Below are positions 14,764-23,994 of a stretch of 64,000 bases of DNA, piece by piece. The stretch is from NCBI RefSeq assembly GCF_017874315.1, contig NZ_JAGGLG010000002.1, positions 62,001 to 126,000 on the forward strand, in the 5' to 3' direction. The position numbers and the translations under genes are program-made. Within the stretch, counting starts at the first letter, position 1, and every line of letters begins with the position of its first letter. The notes beneath the pieces were generated by a model. The model was not told the DNA's origin. It saw nothing but the letters and a program-made list of their open reading frames with translations, and searched no databases. Source of the DNA: Symbiobacterium terraclitae (lineage in GTDB: Bacteria; Bacillota; Sulfobacillia; Symbiobacteriales; Symbiobacteriaceae).

Positions 14764-15458
14764 TCCGTGGCATTGAGGCCTCGCGATCGGGTATGGCGGT
14801 GGAGCAGGTGCGCACCGACGTGCTGGCCGACAACATCGCCAACATCAACACCAGCGGCTTCAAGCGGTCCAGTGCCACCTCCACCGAGTTCGACACGATG
14901 TTGCTCTACCGCATGGGCGACCCTGCTGACGCCGCCCCGCAGCGGGTGGGCGTGCTGGGCAACGGCAGCCGGGTCGATCAGGTGGTGGTGGACGAGCGCC
15001 AGGGCGACCTCCGCGAGACGGGGCGCGCTCTCGACCTGGCCCTCACCGGGCCGGGCTACTTTCTGGCCCTGCGGCCAGATGGCAGCCTCTACCGCACGCG
15101 CAATGGCGCCTTCCTCCAGATGGCCGACGGCACCATCACCACCACGGAGGGCTACCGGGTGCTGGTGGAGGACGACGCCGGAAACCGCGTGCCGCTGGTT
15201 GTGCCCGGGGCCGAGCCCGAGTTCGGCGCCGACGGCACGGTGCTGGCGGACGGCCGGCCCGTCGGGCGCCTGGCGCTGGACGGGGCGGATGCGTCGACCC
15301 GGCTCCATACCCGCTACCTTGAGGCGTCCAACGCGGACCTGACCAAGGAGATGACGGACCTCATCGTCACGCTGAGGGCCTACCAGGTCAACCAGCGCGC
15401 CATGCGGGTGCAGGACGAGACCCTGGCCAAGGCAGTCAGCGAGATCGGCAAAGTCTGA
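14760..15458 (+). CDS. Flagellar basal-body rod protein, FlgF/FlgG type
   Basis: A 232-residue rod or hook-basal protein. The N-terminal GMAVEQVRTDVLADNIANINTSGFK is the axial-family signature, followed by GDLRETGRALDLALTGPGYF. The C-terminal LEASNADLTKEMTDLIVTLRAYQ helix assembles with the N-terminus. It corresponds to FlhO/FlhP of Bacillus. I cannot separate FlgF from FlgG on sequence alone, and no second copy is seen in the window, so it may serve as the only distal-rod protein here. The ATG overlaps the cheX stop; an in-frame start at 14565 would read far into cheX and is rejected. Confidence 0.88.
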   Translation: MIRGIEASRSGMAVEQVRTDVLADNIANINTSGFKRSSATSTEFDTMLLYRMGDPADAAPQRVGVLGNGSRVDQVVVDERQGDLRETGRALDLALTGPGYFLALRPDGSLYRTRNGAFLQMADGTITTTEGYRVLVEDDAGNRVPLVVPGAEPEFGADGTVLADGRPVGRLALDGADASTRLHTRYLEASNADLTKEMTDLIVTLRAYQVNQRAMRVQDETLAKAVSEIGKV

Positions 15459-15483
15459 TGGTCGGCGAGGAGGATGATGGCAG

Positions 15484-15843
15484 ATGATCGGGCGTGACCT
15501 GCCGGCCCGGATCGTGGAGCATGCGCTGGACGCGGCGTCGCTGCGCCAGCGGGTGATTGCCCACAACCTGGCCAACGCCATGACCCCGGGCTTCAAGCGG
15601 TCGCGGGTCGACTTCGAGACGGAGCTGGCCCGGGCCCTGGCCGCCGGGAAGAACCCCGACCAGGTGCGGCCCCAGCTGGTGCAGGAGACCGACTCCATCG
15701 GGCGGCCCGACGGCAACAACGTGGACGTGGAAGCCGAGTCGGTGAAGATGGCGGCCAACCAGATCTGGTACAGCGCCCTCACGCGCCAGATCTCCGACCA
15801 CTTCAGCCGGCTGCGCATGGTGATCACGGACGGGAGGGGCTAA
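15484..15843 (+). CDS. flgB: Flagellar basal-body rod protein FlgB
   Basis: Proximal rod subunit, 119 residues. The rod signature RQRVIAHNLANAMTPGFKRSRVDFE is near the N-terminus, and DVEAESVKMAANQIWYSALTRQI is the C-terminal helix typical of FlgB. Good GAGGAGG ribosome site. flgC follows in the normal flgB-flgC-fliE order. Confidence 0.94.
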   Translation: MIGRDLPARIVEHALDAASLRQRVIAHNLANAMTPGFKRSRVDFETELARALAAGKNPDQVRPQLVQETDSIGRPDGNNVDVEAESVKMAANQIWYSALTRQISDHFSRLRMVITDGRG

Positions 15844-15847
15844 TTAG

Positions 15848-16291
15848 ATGCGGATGTTCCAGGCTCTGGAGACGAGCGCGTCGGCCCTCACCACCGAGCG
15901 GCTGCGCATGGATGTGATCGCGAACAACCTGGCCAACTACCGCACGACGCGCACGGCGGAGGGCGGGCCCTACCGGCGGCGCACCGTGGTGGTGGAGGAG
16001 CGGCCGGGAACCTTTGCCTCCGCCCTGGCCCAGCAGGCCGGCCGGCCGGCTGAGCCCGGACTCGGGGTGCGGGTGGCGGAGATTGCAACCGACCCCAGCC
16101 CCTTCAAGGAGGTGCACGACCCGACGCATCCGGATGCCGACCCGGTCACCGGAATCGTGCGGATGCCCAACGTCGACCTCCTGCAGGAGATCACGGACCT
16201 CATGCTCGCACAGCGCATGTATGAAGCCAACCTCACGGCGCTGAACGCCGCGAAGTCCATGGCCCTGCGGGCCCTGGAGATCGGCCGGTAG
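15848..16291 (+). CDS. flgC: Flagellar basal-body rod protein FlgC
   Basis: Rod subunit of 147 residues. LRMDVIANNLANYRTTRTAEGGPYRR is the N-terminal motif, and the C-terminus has MPNVDLLQEITDLMLAQRMYEANLTALNAAK, diagnostic of FlgC. It starts 4 bases after flgB. Confidence 0.95.
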   Translation: MRMFQALETSASALTTERLRMDVIANNLANYRTTRTAEGGPYRRRTVVVEERPGTFASALAQQAGRPAEPGLGVRVAEIATDPSPFKEVHDPTHPDADPVTGIVRMPNVDLLQEITDLMLAQRMYEANLTALNAAKSMALRALEIGR

Positions 16292-16313
16292 CCGGTAGGA
16301 GAGGGGATCTGAA

Positions 16314-16613
16314 ATGGACATTCAACGCCTGAACGCCGTGCTCTCGCTGGGTTCCGGAGCCCGGGGCGCAACCCGCGAAGAGGCGCCCTCGGGTCCGTCC
16401 TTCGGCGATGTGCTGGCCAATGCCATCCGGAAAGTGGAGCAGGAACAGCAGACGGCCAACGAGATGGCGGTCAAGCTGGCCGCCGGTGAGGTGGAGGACA
16501 TCGCCCAGGTCATGATCGCCTCCGAGCGGGCGAGCCTGACCTTGAATCTTGCCATCCAGGTGCGGAACAAGGTCATCGAAGCGTACCAGGAGATCATGCG
16601 GATGCCGATGTAG
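16314..16613 (+). CDS. fliE: Flagellar hook-basal body protein FliE
   Basis: Links the MS-ring to the rod and is exported early. It has 99 residues with the typical C-terminal half: ASERASLTLNLAIQVRNKVIEAYQEIMRM. The region after residue 30 (FGDVLANAIRKVEQEQQTANEMAVKLAAGE) is the conserved FliE helix. Confidence 0.94.
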   Translation: MDIQRLNAVLSLGSGARGATREEAPSGPSFGDVLANAIRKVEQEQQTANEMAVKLAAGEVEDIAQVMIASERASLTLNLAIQVRNKVIEAYQEIMRMPM

Positions 16614-16660
16614 CCGACGGATAGCACCCGTCAGCACCAACCTCACCGGGGGGAAACCAC

Positions 16661-18355
16661 TTGTCTAGCGCGGGCTCCGATGTCATGGGACGGATTAAGA
16701 GGGCCTGGGGCGGCATGAGCCGCCCGATGCGGTGGCTCGCCGTCGGCCTGGTCGTGGCCCTGGCGGTCTCGCTGGCGGCCACTTGGTATCTGCGGCGGCC
16801 ACGCTGGGAGGTCTTCTACAAGGCCACTGATCCGGCCGAGGTCAGCACCCTGGTATCATACCTGGACGAGCTGAAAGTCCCGAGCCGGGTTACCGGCGAT
16901 GGGTTGACCATCGAGGTACCATCCCGGGACCGCAGCGCCGCAAACCTGGCCAAGGCGCAGGCCGGACTGCCGTCGGCCGGCCACGTTGGGCTGGAGATCT
17001 TCGCCGAGCCGCAGTTCGGCGCCACTGAGTTCGACCGCCAGGTCAACTACAAGCGGGCCATCGAGGGAGAGCTGGCGCGCTCCCTGATGCGCATCGCCGA
17101 CATCGAATACGCCAAAGTGAACCTGAACCTGCCGGAGAAGTCGGTCTTCATCCGGGATCAGGAGCAACCTTCGGCAGCGGTACTCGTTCAGCTGAAGCAA
17201 GGCCGTACCCTCGACGGCGACAACGTCAGGGCAATCATGAATTTCGTATCCAGCTCCGTCGAGGGGCTTTCGCCCGACCGGGTCACCGTGATCGACTCCG
17301 CCGGCCGGGAGATGCGGCCCAGTGATGAAGAGACCAACCTCAACGCTGAGGCGCTGGCCCAGCAGCGGCAGCGGGAGGAGCAGCTGACCAGCAAGCTGCT
17401 TCAGGTGCTGGAGCCGATCTTCGGCAGGGGCAACGTGGCGGCCACGGTCACCGTGGAGCTGGATCACCAGTCCACCCGCACCGAGGAGCGCATCGTCGGT
17501 CAGGGCGTGCCCGTTTCCACCGTGACGGAGCGGTCGGGTTCCCAGACCGAGGGCACGAGCTCCGAGCCCGTCGCCCCCGGCGCCGCTGCCACGCTGCCGA
17601 ACGGGATCACCGCCCCCGCGGTGCCCATCTACCAGGAGCCCAGCACCTCCACTGAATCGGGCTCGTCCTACTCCAGCCGGACCGAGACCAGGTACGACGT
17701 GGGTGAGCGGAACCAGGTCACGGTATCTCCGCCCGGCGCCATCAAGCGGGTGAGCGCGGCGGTCACCGTAAACCGGGACACGCTCTCCCAGGCGCAGATC
17801 GACCAGATCCGGCAGCTGGCGGCATCCGCCACCGGCGCGCAGCTGATGGACGTGACCGTGCTGGCCATGTCCTTCAGCCCGGGGCCCGAGACCCTGGTGC
17901 CCACGCCGGTGCAGGCGGAGACCGGGCGGGTTCTCGACGCCCGCACCCTGGCCATCGCCCTGGGCATCGCCTCGTTCCTGCTGATCCTCGCCGCCCTGCT
18001 CACCCGCAGGCGCAGGCATGAGCCCGAGTTCGCCCTCCCCGGCGTTCCCGGGGCGGTGGCGGGCACCACCCTCGACGTTGCCCTGGGCCTCGACCAGCCC
18101 CTGCCGGCGGCGCAGGTGGCAGCCTCTGCTGCTGAGGCCGAGCCCGCCGAGCAGGCCCCGGCCGAGGGAACCGAGGAGCAGAGTGCAGTGCAGAAGTTTG
18201 AGGAAGTGATGAAGCGGCGCCGGCCTCCGCGGCAGCCGTTGGATCCCGAGGACTTCATGGACGATGACATCCTGGCCGACATCGACGTGCTGCTCGAGCA
18301 GGCACCTGAGGCCTGCGCCGAGGTCATCCGGCAGTGGCTCAAGGGAGGGATGTAG
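16661..18355 (+). CDS. fliF: Flagellar MS-ring protein FliF
   Basis: Inner-membrane ring that houses the export gate and carries FliG. It has 564 residues with transmembrane segments near residues 25-45 and about 428-448, separated by the periplasmic ring-building domains (AKVNLNLPEKSVFIRDQEQPSAAVLV is characteristic). The C-terminal ~50 residues (LEQAPEACAEVIRQWLKGGM) form the FliG-binding tail. A TTG start at 16661 is chosen because GGGGGGA lies 6 bases upstream; the ATG at 16685 has no ribosome site. Confidence 0.95.
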   Translation: MSSAGSDVMGRIKRAWGGMSRPMRWLAVGLVVALAVSLAATWYLRRPRWEVFYKATDPAEVSTLVSYLDELKVPSRVTGDGLTIEVPSRDRSAANLAKAQAGLPSAGHVGLEIFAEPQFGATEFDRQVNYKRAIEGELARSLMRIADIEYAKVNLNLPEKSVFIRDQEQPSAAVLVQLKQGRTLDGDNVRAIMNFVSSSVEGLSPDRVTVIDSAGREMRPSDEETNLNAEALAQQRQREEQLTSKLLQVLEPIFGRGNVAATVTVELDHQSTRTEERIVGQGVPVSTVTERSGSQTEGTSSEPVAPGAAATLPNGITAPAVPIYQEPSTSTESGSSYSSRTETRYDVGERNQVTVSPPGAIKRVSAAVTVNRDTLSQAQIDQIRQLAASATGAQLMDVTVLAMSFSPGPETLVPTPVQAETGRVLDARTLAIALGIASFLLILAALLTRRRRHEPEFALPGVPGAVAGTTLDVALGLDQPLPAAQVAASAAEAEPAEQAPAEGTEEQSAVQKFEEVMKRRRPPRQPLDPEDFMDDDILADIDVLLEQAPEACAEVIRQWLKGGM

Positions 18356-18358
18356 CGC

Positions 18359-19375
18359 TTGGCTGAGCGAGAACAGCGGCTGTCCAGCCGCCAGAAGGCC
18401 GCCATCTTCTGTATCAACATCGGGGTGGAGCGCTCGGCCCGCATCCTGAAGCACCTCCGCGATGACGAGATCGAGATGCTCACCGTAGAGATCGCGCAGT
18501 CCCGGAAGGTGACCCCGGAGGTGCGCGACGAGGTCCTCACCGAGTTCATCACCATTGCCACCGCTGATAAACACATTCGCACGGGCGGCATCGATTATGC
18601 CCGTGAGATGCTCGAACAGGCGCTGGGGCAGGAGCGGGCCCGCGAGATCCTCACCCGCCTCACCTCCCACCTCCGGCGCCGGCCGTTCGACGCCGTCCGC
18701 CACACCGATCCGGTTCACCTAGCCTCGCTGCTCCAGAACGAGCACCCGCAGACGGTGGCCGTCATCATGGCCCACCTCGAGGCCGACCAGGCGGCGCAGG
18801 TGCTGCTGAACCTGCCGCAGGAGCGGCAGGCCGACATCCTCCGCCGCGTGGCCACCCTCGACCGCACGTCGCCGGAGATGCTGCGCGAGGTGGAGCGGGT
18901 ACTGGAGCGGAAGGCCTCGGCGATGGTGAGCCAGGAGTCCACCGTGGCCGGCGGTATCAACTGGGCGGTGGAGGTGCTCAACCGGGTCGACCGGACCACC
19001 GAGAAGTCCATCATGGGCCTGCTCTCGGCGGACGACCCCGACCTGGCCAGCGAGATCGCCCAGCGGATGTTCCTGTTCGACGACATTGTCAACCTGGACG
19101 ACCGCACCGTGCAGCGCGTGCTGCGCGAGGTGGACATGAACAAGGACCTGCCGCTGGCCCTGAAGGCCGCCAAGGAAGAGGTCTGGCGCAAGGTCATGAA
19201 CAACGTCTCCAAGCGGGCCGGCGAGGCCCTCAGGGAGGCTGTGGAGTACCTGGGTCCCGTGCGCATCCGCGACGTCGAAGAGGCCCAGGCCCGCATTGTC
19301 GCCCTGATCAGGCGGCTTGAGGAGGCCGGCGAGATCCAGATCGCCAGGGGTGGTGGCGCTGATGAGTACATTTAA
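18359..19375 (+). CDS. fliG: Flagellar motor switch protein FliG
   Basis: Rotor protein that interacts with MotA. It has 338 residues. The middle-domain EHPQ motif (128-131) is present, and the C-terminal torque helix is rich in charge (MFLFDDIVNLDDRTVQRVLREVDMNKDL). The TTG start follows AAGGGAGGGATGTAGCGC. The last bases overlap the fliH start by 14 bases. Confidence 0.95.
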   Translation: MAEREQRLSSRQKAAIFCINIGVERSARILKHLRDDEIEMLTVEIAQSRKVTPEVRDEVLTEFITIATADKHIRTGGIDYAREMLEQALGQERAREILTRLTSHLRRRPFDAVRHTDPVHLASLLQNEHPQTVAVIMAHLEADQAAQVLLNLPQERQADILRRVATLDRTSPEMLREVERVLERKASAMVSQESTVAGGINWAVEVLNRVDRTTEKSIMGLLSADDPDLASEIAQRMFLFDDIVNLDDRTVQRVLREVDMNKDLPLALKAAKEEVWRKVMNNVSKRAGEALREAVEYLGPVRIRDVEEAQARIVALIRRLEEAGEIQIARGGGADEYI

Positions 19376-20246
19376 GGTCGGAAAGCTGCCGCCCGGGATA
19401 GAGGCAACGCCTCCCGTGTGGCCCAAGCTCACGCCGCCTCCGCCCAGGCCTGCCAACCCGCCCGCACCCGTGCGCCGGACCGCTGCCGCCGCCAAGGCAG
19501 AGGAAGCAGCCCGGAGCGAGGCGATGCAGGCCGACCTGGAGAAGGCCCGGCTGGAGGCCGCCCGGATCCTGCAAGAGGCTGCCGAGGAGGCAGAGCGAGC
19601 AGAGGCCGCCGCGCGGCAGGAGGGCTACGAGCGCGGCAGGCTGGAAGGCCTGGAGGCCGGTCAGGCCGAGGTCGCCGCTCTGCGCAGGGAGGCTGAGCTG
19701 GCCCTCGAGAACGCACGGCTTCAGGGCGAGGCCATCCGCAAGGAGGCTGAGTCGGCGGCTGCGCTGGCACGACTTGAGGCCGAGAAGGCCGCCGAGGCCA
19801 CGCTGGCCGAGGCACGGGCCGAGGCCAGCCGCATCCTCGCCGAGGCGCGGGAACGGGCCGAGGCGGAGGTCAGGGAGCGGCTGGAGCGGTCTCAGGAGGC
19901 CCTCGTGGAGCTCGCCGTGGCCGCCGCCACCCGGCTGGTGCAGGGGCACCTGGCCGTCCAGCCCCAGGCGGTGGTGCAGATGGTGGCGGCCGGGCTGCGC
20001 CTGGTGAAGGACTCCCCCGCCACCGTGCGGGTCAGCCCCGACGACCTTCCGCTCCTGGAGGCCCAGCGCTCCACGCTCGAGCGCGAACTGGGCGCCGGCG
20101 CCCTGACGCTGACGTCGGACCCCGGCCTCAGCAGGGGCAGCTATCTGGTCCAGACCCCAGTCGGTCAGGTTGACGGCACCCTGGAGCAGCAGACCGCACG
20201 GCTGCAGGCCGCGATGCGGGCTGCGCTCGGAGGGGTGGAGCCATGA
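19362..20246 (+). CDS. fliH: Flagellar export protein FliH
   Basis: Regulator and stator of the FliI ATPase in the export apparatus. It has 294 residues. A proline-rich N-terminus is followed by a long Ala/Glu/Arg coiled coil (about residues 45-190) and a C-terminal FliH/V-ATPase-E-like domain (LVQGHLAVQPQAVVQMVAAGL). The ATG inside the fliG end is chosen; an earlier in-frame GTG lies deeper in fliG. The stop overlaps fliI (ATGA). Confidence 0.9.
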   Translation: MSTFKVGKLPPGIEATPPVWPKLTPPPPRPANPPAPVRRTAAAAKAEEAARSEAMQADLEKARLEAARILQEAAEEAERAEAAARQEGYERGRLEGLEAGQAEVAALRREAELALENARLQGEAIRKEAESAAALARLEAEKAAEATLAEARAEASRILAEARERAEAEVRERLERSQEALVELAVAAATRLVQGHLAVQPQAVVQMVAAGLRLVKDSPATVRVSPDDLPLLEAQRSTLERELGAGALTLTSDPGLSRGSYLVQTPVGQVDGTLEQQTARLQAAMRAALGGVEP

Positions 20247-21565
20247 GCGGGGCGCTGGCGTGGGCTGAACTGCGGCGGGCCGTGGAGCAGGTGGAGCTGC
20301 TCCCGGTCGTCGGGCGGGTCACGGGCGCGGCCGGGCTGATCATCGAGTCGGCCGGCCCGAAGGCCAAGATGAACGAACTCTGCTGGCTGCGGGGCGACGG
20401 GCGCACCGTGGCCGCCGAGGTGGTCGGCTTCCGGCAGGACCGGCTGCTGCTGATGCCGCTGGGCGAAACCGACGGCCTGCGGCCGGGCTGGGAGGTGGTG
20501 GCCACCGGCGGCCCGCTGAAGGCGCCGGTGGGCCCGGGCCTCCTGGGCCGGGTGATCGACGGCCTCGGCAACCCGATCGATGACAAGGGTCCCCTGGAGG
20601 ACTGCGGCCGCCGGCCGGTCATCGGCCCGGCGCCGGACCCCCTGGCCCGCCAGCGGATCCGGAAGCCGCTGGGCATGGGTGTGCGGGCCCTGGACTCCCT
20701 GATGACGGTGGGCATGGGCCAGCGCATCGGCATCTTCGCCGGCTCGGGCGTGGGCAAGTCCACCCTGCTGGGCATGGTCGCCAGGGCCACCGCCGCGGAC
20801 TGCAACGTGATCGCCCTGGTGGGCGAGCGGGGCCGCGAGGTGCGGGAGTTCATCGAGAAGGACCTGGGCGAGGAGGGGCTGAGGCGTTCCGTGGTGGTGG
20901 TGGCCACTTCGGAGCAGCCCTCCCTGGTTCGCATCCGTGCCGCCCTCCTGGCCACGACCATCGCCGAGTGGTTCCGCGACGTCCAGGGGCTGGACGTGAT
21001 CCTGATGATGGACTCCGTCACCCGCCTGGCCCAGGCGCAGCGTGAGGTCGGCCTGGCCGTCGGCGAACCGCCGGCCACCCGGGGATACACCCCGTCGGTC
21101 TTCAGCATGCTGCCCCGGGTGCTGGAGCGGTCCGGAACCGGGGCGACCGGCAGCGTGACCGGCGTCTACACCGTCCTGGTGGACGGCGACGACATGAACG
21201 AGCCGGTGGCGGACGCGGTCCGCTCCATCCTGGACGGCCACGTGGTGCTCTCCCGCAAGCTGGCCCACGCCGGCCACTACCCCGCCATCGACCCGCTGCA
21301 GTCGGTCAGCCGGGTGATGCCCGACGTGACCACTCCTGAGCACCGGGCGCAGGCACAGCGGCTGCGGGCGCTGCTGGCCGCCTACCAGGAGGCAGAGGAC
21401 CTGATTCAGATCGGCGCTTACCAGAAGGGCACCAACCCGCTGGTGGACGAGGCGCTGGCCAAGATGGACCAGATCAAGCGCTTTCTCATCCAGCCGTTCG
21501 ACGAGCCCAGCACGTTCCAGGACGCCCTCCAGGGGCTCGCGGCGCTCTGCGGGGAGGGAGCGTAA
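20243..21565 (+). CDS. fliI: Flagellum-specific export ATPase FliI
   Basis: Hexameric ATPase of the flagellar type III export system. It has 440 residues. Walker A GSGVGKST lies at 167-174, Walker B in DVILMMDSVTRLAQAQREVGLAVGEPP, and the VGERGREVREF and GYTPSVFSMLPRVLERSG motifs of the F1-ATPase-like family are all present. It overlaps fliH by 4 bases and is followed at once by fliJ. Confidence 0.96.
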   Translation: MSGALAWAELRRAVEQVELLPVVGRVTGAAGLIIESAGPKAKMNELCWLRGDGRTVAAEVVGFRQDRLLLMPLGETDGLRPGWEVVATGGPLKAPVGPGLLGRVIDGLGNPIDDKGPLEDCGRRPVIGPAPDPLARQRIRKPLGMGVRALDSLMTVGMGQRIGIFAGSGVGKSTLLGMVARATAADCNVIALVGERGREVREFIEKDLGEEGLRRSVVVVATSEQPSLVRIRAALLATTIAEWFRDVQGLDVILMMDSVTRLAQAQREVGLAVGEPPATRGYTPSVFSMLPRVLERSGTGATGSVTGVYTVLVDGDDMNEPVADAVRSILDGHVVLSRKLAHAGHYPAIDPLQSVSRVMPDVTTPEHRAQAQRLRALLAAYQEAEDLIQIGAYQKGTNPLVDEALAKMDQIKRFLIQPFDEPSTFQDALQGLAALCGEGA

Positions 21566-21568
21566 CCG

Positions 21569-22021
21569 ATGAAGCGCTTCCGCTTTCGCCTGCAGCGGCT
21601 CCTGGAGATCCGGGAGCACGAGACGAAGCTGGCGCAGAACAACTGGGTGGCGGCCCGCAGGGCGGCGCAGGTCGCGGCGGAGCATCTGAAGGTGGCGTCG
21701 GCCCGGCGTGCGGCGTCGGCCGAGCGGCTGGCGGTCCGCCGCCAGGAGCGGATGACGGTCCAGCAGTGGCGCCAGTCGGCCGAGCTGCACGAGGCCCTGG
21801 TGGCCGAGGAATGGCTGGCGGCGGAGCGGCTGGCGGCCGCCCTCCAGGAGGAGGAGCGCCGCCGGCAGGAGATGACCGAGGCCGAGCGGCGGGAGAAGGT
21901 GCTGCGACGGCTGCGTGAGCGCAGGGCCGAGGAGTACCGCCGGGCGGCCGAGGCCGCCGAGCAGGCCGCCATCGACGAGATGGCGCAGAACGTGTTCCTT
22001 GAAGGGGGTGGCAGGCGATGA
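21569..22021 (+). CDS. fliJ: Flagellar export chaperone FliJ
   Basis: Coiled-coil stalk that activates FliI and escorts unused chaperones. It has 150 residues that are almost wholly helical and rich in Ala/Arg/Glu; the opening MKRFRFRLQRLLEIREHETKLAQNNW is the usual FliJ start. Position directly after fliI supports the call, as the family is weakly conserved. Confidence 0.88.
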   Translation: MKRFRFRLQRLLEIREHETKLAQNNWVAARRAAQVAAEHLKVASARRAASAERLAVRRQERMTVQQWRQSAELHEALVAEEWLAAERLAAALQEEERRRQEMTEAERREKVLRRLRERRAEEYRRAAEAAEQAAIDEMAQNVFLEGGGRR

Positions 22022-22716
22022 GCGCTGCGGCACCGCAACCGGCCCCGGCTCCCGAGGAGGAGGCCGCGCCGAAGAAGAAGCGGTGGCGGCTCTTCCGGCG
22101 CAGAAAGGCCCAGGAGGAACCGGCAGAGGAGCAGAAGCCACGGCGCCGGTGGTTCCGGCGGGACACGCCCCGCCAGCCGAGGCCGAAGCGTCCCCCCTCG
22201 ATTGCCTTCTACCTGACCCTGTTCGCCGTCATCACCGGCGTTTTGGCCATCGCCCTGGTCTATAACCCCGGTCTGATTCCCGGCCTGGCCCCGGCGCAGA
22301 CGGGCGACGATAAGGGGCCGCAGACCGGGCCGACGCCCGAGCAGCTGGCGCGCGAGGTCGAACTGGCCAGGAAACAGGCCGACCTTGCGGCCCTGGAGCG
22401 GGAACTGACCGCCCGGGAGGCGGCGGTGCAGGCGAAGGAGGCCGAAGTGGACCAGACCCTGCAAGGACCGGGGGGAACGGAGCAGCAGAACGGGGGGACG
22501 GAGCGGAAGGCCGCGGACCTGACGCGCACCGCCCGGCTCCTGTCCGAGATGCCCCCATACAGAGCCGCACCGCTGCTGGCCGGGTTGGATAACAGCACGG
22601 CAGTTTCGATCCTGCGGCTGATGACCACCGACGATGCGGCAACGATCCTGGCCGCCATGGAGGCCGGTCGGGCAGCGGAGCTGCTTGAAGCATACGCAGA
22701 GGAGGCTGAGCGATGA
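22018..22716 (+). CDS. MotE/YlxF-like flagellar protein
   Basis: A 232-residue protein between fliJ and fliK, the place of Bacillus ylxF. A very basic N-terminus (KKKRWRLFRRRK, RRRWFRR) precedes one membrane segment (about residues 62-82, IAFYLTLFAVITGVLAIALVY). After it come a charged coiled coil (about 104-145) and an MgtE_N-like helical domain (LLSEMPPYRAAPLLAGLDNS to the end). This architecture matches YlxF/MotE, thought to be a periplasmic helper or chaperone for motility proteins. The precise role is not known in Firmicutes. Overlaps both neighbours by 4 bases. Confidence 0.8.
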   Translation: MSAAAPQPAPAPEEEAAPKKKRWRLFRRRKAQEEPAEEQKPRRRWFRRDTPRQPRPKRPPSIAFYLTLFAVITGVLAIALVYNPGLIPGLAPAQTGDDKGPQTGPTPEQLAREVELARKQADLAALERELTAREAAVQAKEAEVDQTLQGPGGTEQQNGGTERKAADLTRTARLLSEMPPYRAAPLLAGLDNSTAVSILRLMTTDDAATILAAMEAGRAAELLEAYAEEAER

Positions 22717-23981
22717 CGGCACCCGTGGTAGGCCCGGGCGGAGCCTCGCCGCCCAGCGTGACCGGAGCAAGGGGCGCCAGGCGCAGTGAGGAGGCCGCCC
22801 AGGCGGACGGAGCCTTCGCGGCCCTGCTGGCTGCCCTGGCTCCTGCGGTGAACCAGCCGGCCGGCGGTGCAGCACCGGCCGCTGAGGGCAGCCTGCCCGT
22901 GAGCTTCCCGATCCTGTTGGAGAGCGGCGGGGCCGGACAGCCACCGGCCCTGGCGGAGCAACTCCTGGGGCGCACGGTCCCCGATGCGGGGATGGGACCG
23001 GCCACCCCGCAGCTCGGCGACGAGTCCCCCGGGCCGTTGGAAGTCCCGGTGCCGTCCACGCCGATCCCGGATGAGCCGGTATCGGTGGCGACGGCGCAGG
23101 GCCAGGCCCTGCCCGGTGAAAGCGCACCGACAGATGGAGCCGACGCCGCCCGCACTCCCGTGCAATTCACCCCGCCCGCCCGGGTTGCAGGGGCGGGGCC
23201 GGAAGGCCGCAGCCTGACGGACATCCGGGCGGTACAGGCGGAGCCCGCGGACGGTTCCGGGGCGGACGTGGCGCCGGACCCGGCAGCGGATGTTCAGGGC
23301 CTGTCAGGCGAGGCCCAGGCCGGGCCTCCAGCGGCGCCGGTGGGCGGTGAGCCGGCCGAGGCCGGGGTGGAGGATGGCACGGGTCAGTCGCCGGAGCTCC
23401 AGGCCGGGGCCAATGAGGCCTTACTCTCCGGCGATGCAGCCGAGCCCGATGTCGCGGCGGGCGTGCGGCCCTCCACCCCCACGGATCCGGCCGGGGAAGC
23501 CGCACCGGCGGCGGAAGCCTCCCAGGCCAGGGGGCTGGAACGGCTGACGGCCGGCCGCCTTCAGGTGCAGCAGGTGGTGGAGGAGTTCACCAAGGCCGTG
23601 CGCGAGTTGCCCGACGGTCAGTACCGGCTCACCCTGCGGCTCCACCCTGAGCACCTGGGCGAGGTACGGCTGGAGCTGCACATGAGCGGGCGGGAGGTTC
23701 ACGCCGCGCTGGAGGTGGCCAACCCCGATGCCCGGCAGGCCCTGGAGAGCGGGGGCGAGCAGCTGCGGCAGAGCCTGAGCGACGCCGGGTACAACCTCGC
23801 CGGATTCGAGGTGGCCACGGGCGAGGGGCGGCAGCCCCGGAGGGGTCCCGAGGAGGAGCCCGACCGGTTGCCGCAGTTCACGGGACGCAGTCGCCTGCAG
23901 GCGAAGGGCACCCCCACGGCGGCGATCGGCCGGGTGCGGTCTCCCGGTTCCCGGGGCGGGCGGCTGGACACGATGGCATAG
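22713..23981 (+). CDS. fliK: Flagellar hook-length control protein FliK
   Basis: Secreted ruler that sets hook length and switches export specificity through FlhB. It has 422 residues. The first ~270 are a low-complexity Ala/Pro/Gly/Glu region, and the conserved C-terminal domain holds YRLTLRLHPEHLGEVRLELH (about residues 304-323) and LRQSLSDAGYNL. The length and disorder of the N-terminus are normal for the family. Confidence 0.9.
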   Translation: MTAPVVGPGGASPPSVTGARGARRSEEAAQADGAFAALLAALAPAVNQPAGGAAPAAEGSLPVSFPILLESGGAGQPPALAEQLLGRTVPDAGMGPATPQLGDESPGPLEVPVPSTPIPDEPVSVATAQGQALPGESAPTDGADAARTPVQFTPPARVAGAGPEGRSLTDIRAVQAEPADGSGADVAPDPAADVQGLSGEAQAGPPAAPVGGEPAEAGVEDGTGQSPELQAGANEALLSGDAAEPDVAAGVRPSTPTDPAGEAAPAAEASQARGLERLTAGRLQVQQVVEEFTKAVRELPDGQYRLTLRLHPEHLGEVRLELHMSGREVHAALEVANPDARQALESGGEQLRQSLSDAGYNLAGFEVATGEGRQPRRGPEEEPDRLPQFTGRSRLQAKGTPTAAIGRVRSPGSRGGRLDTMA

Positions 23982-23994
23982 GAGGCGGTAGGCG

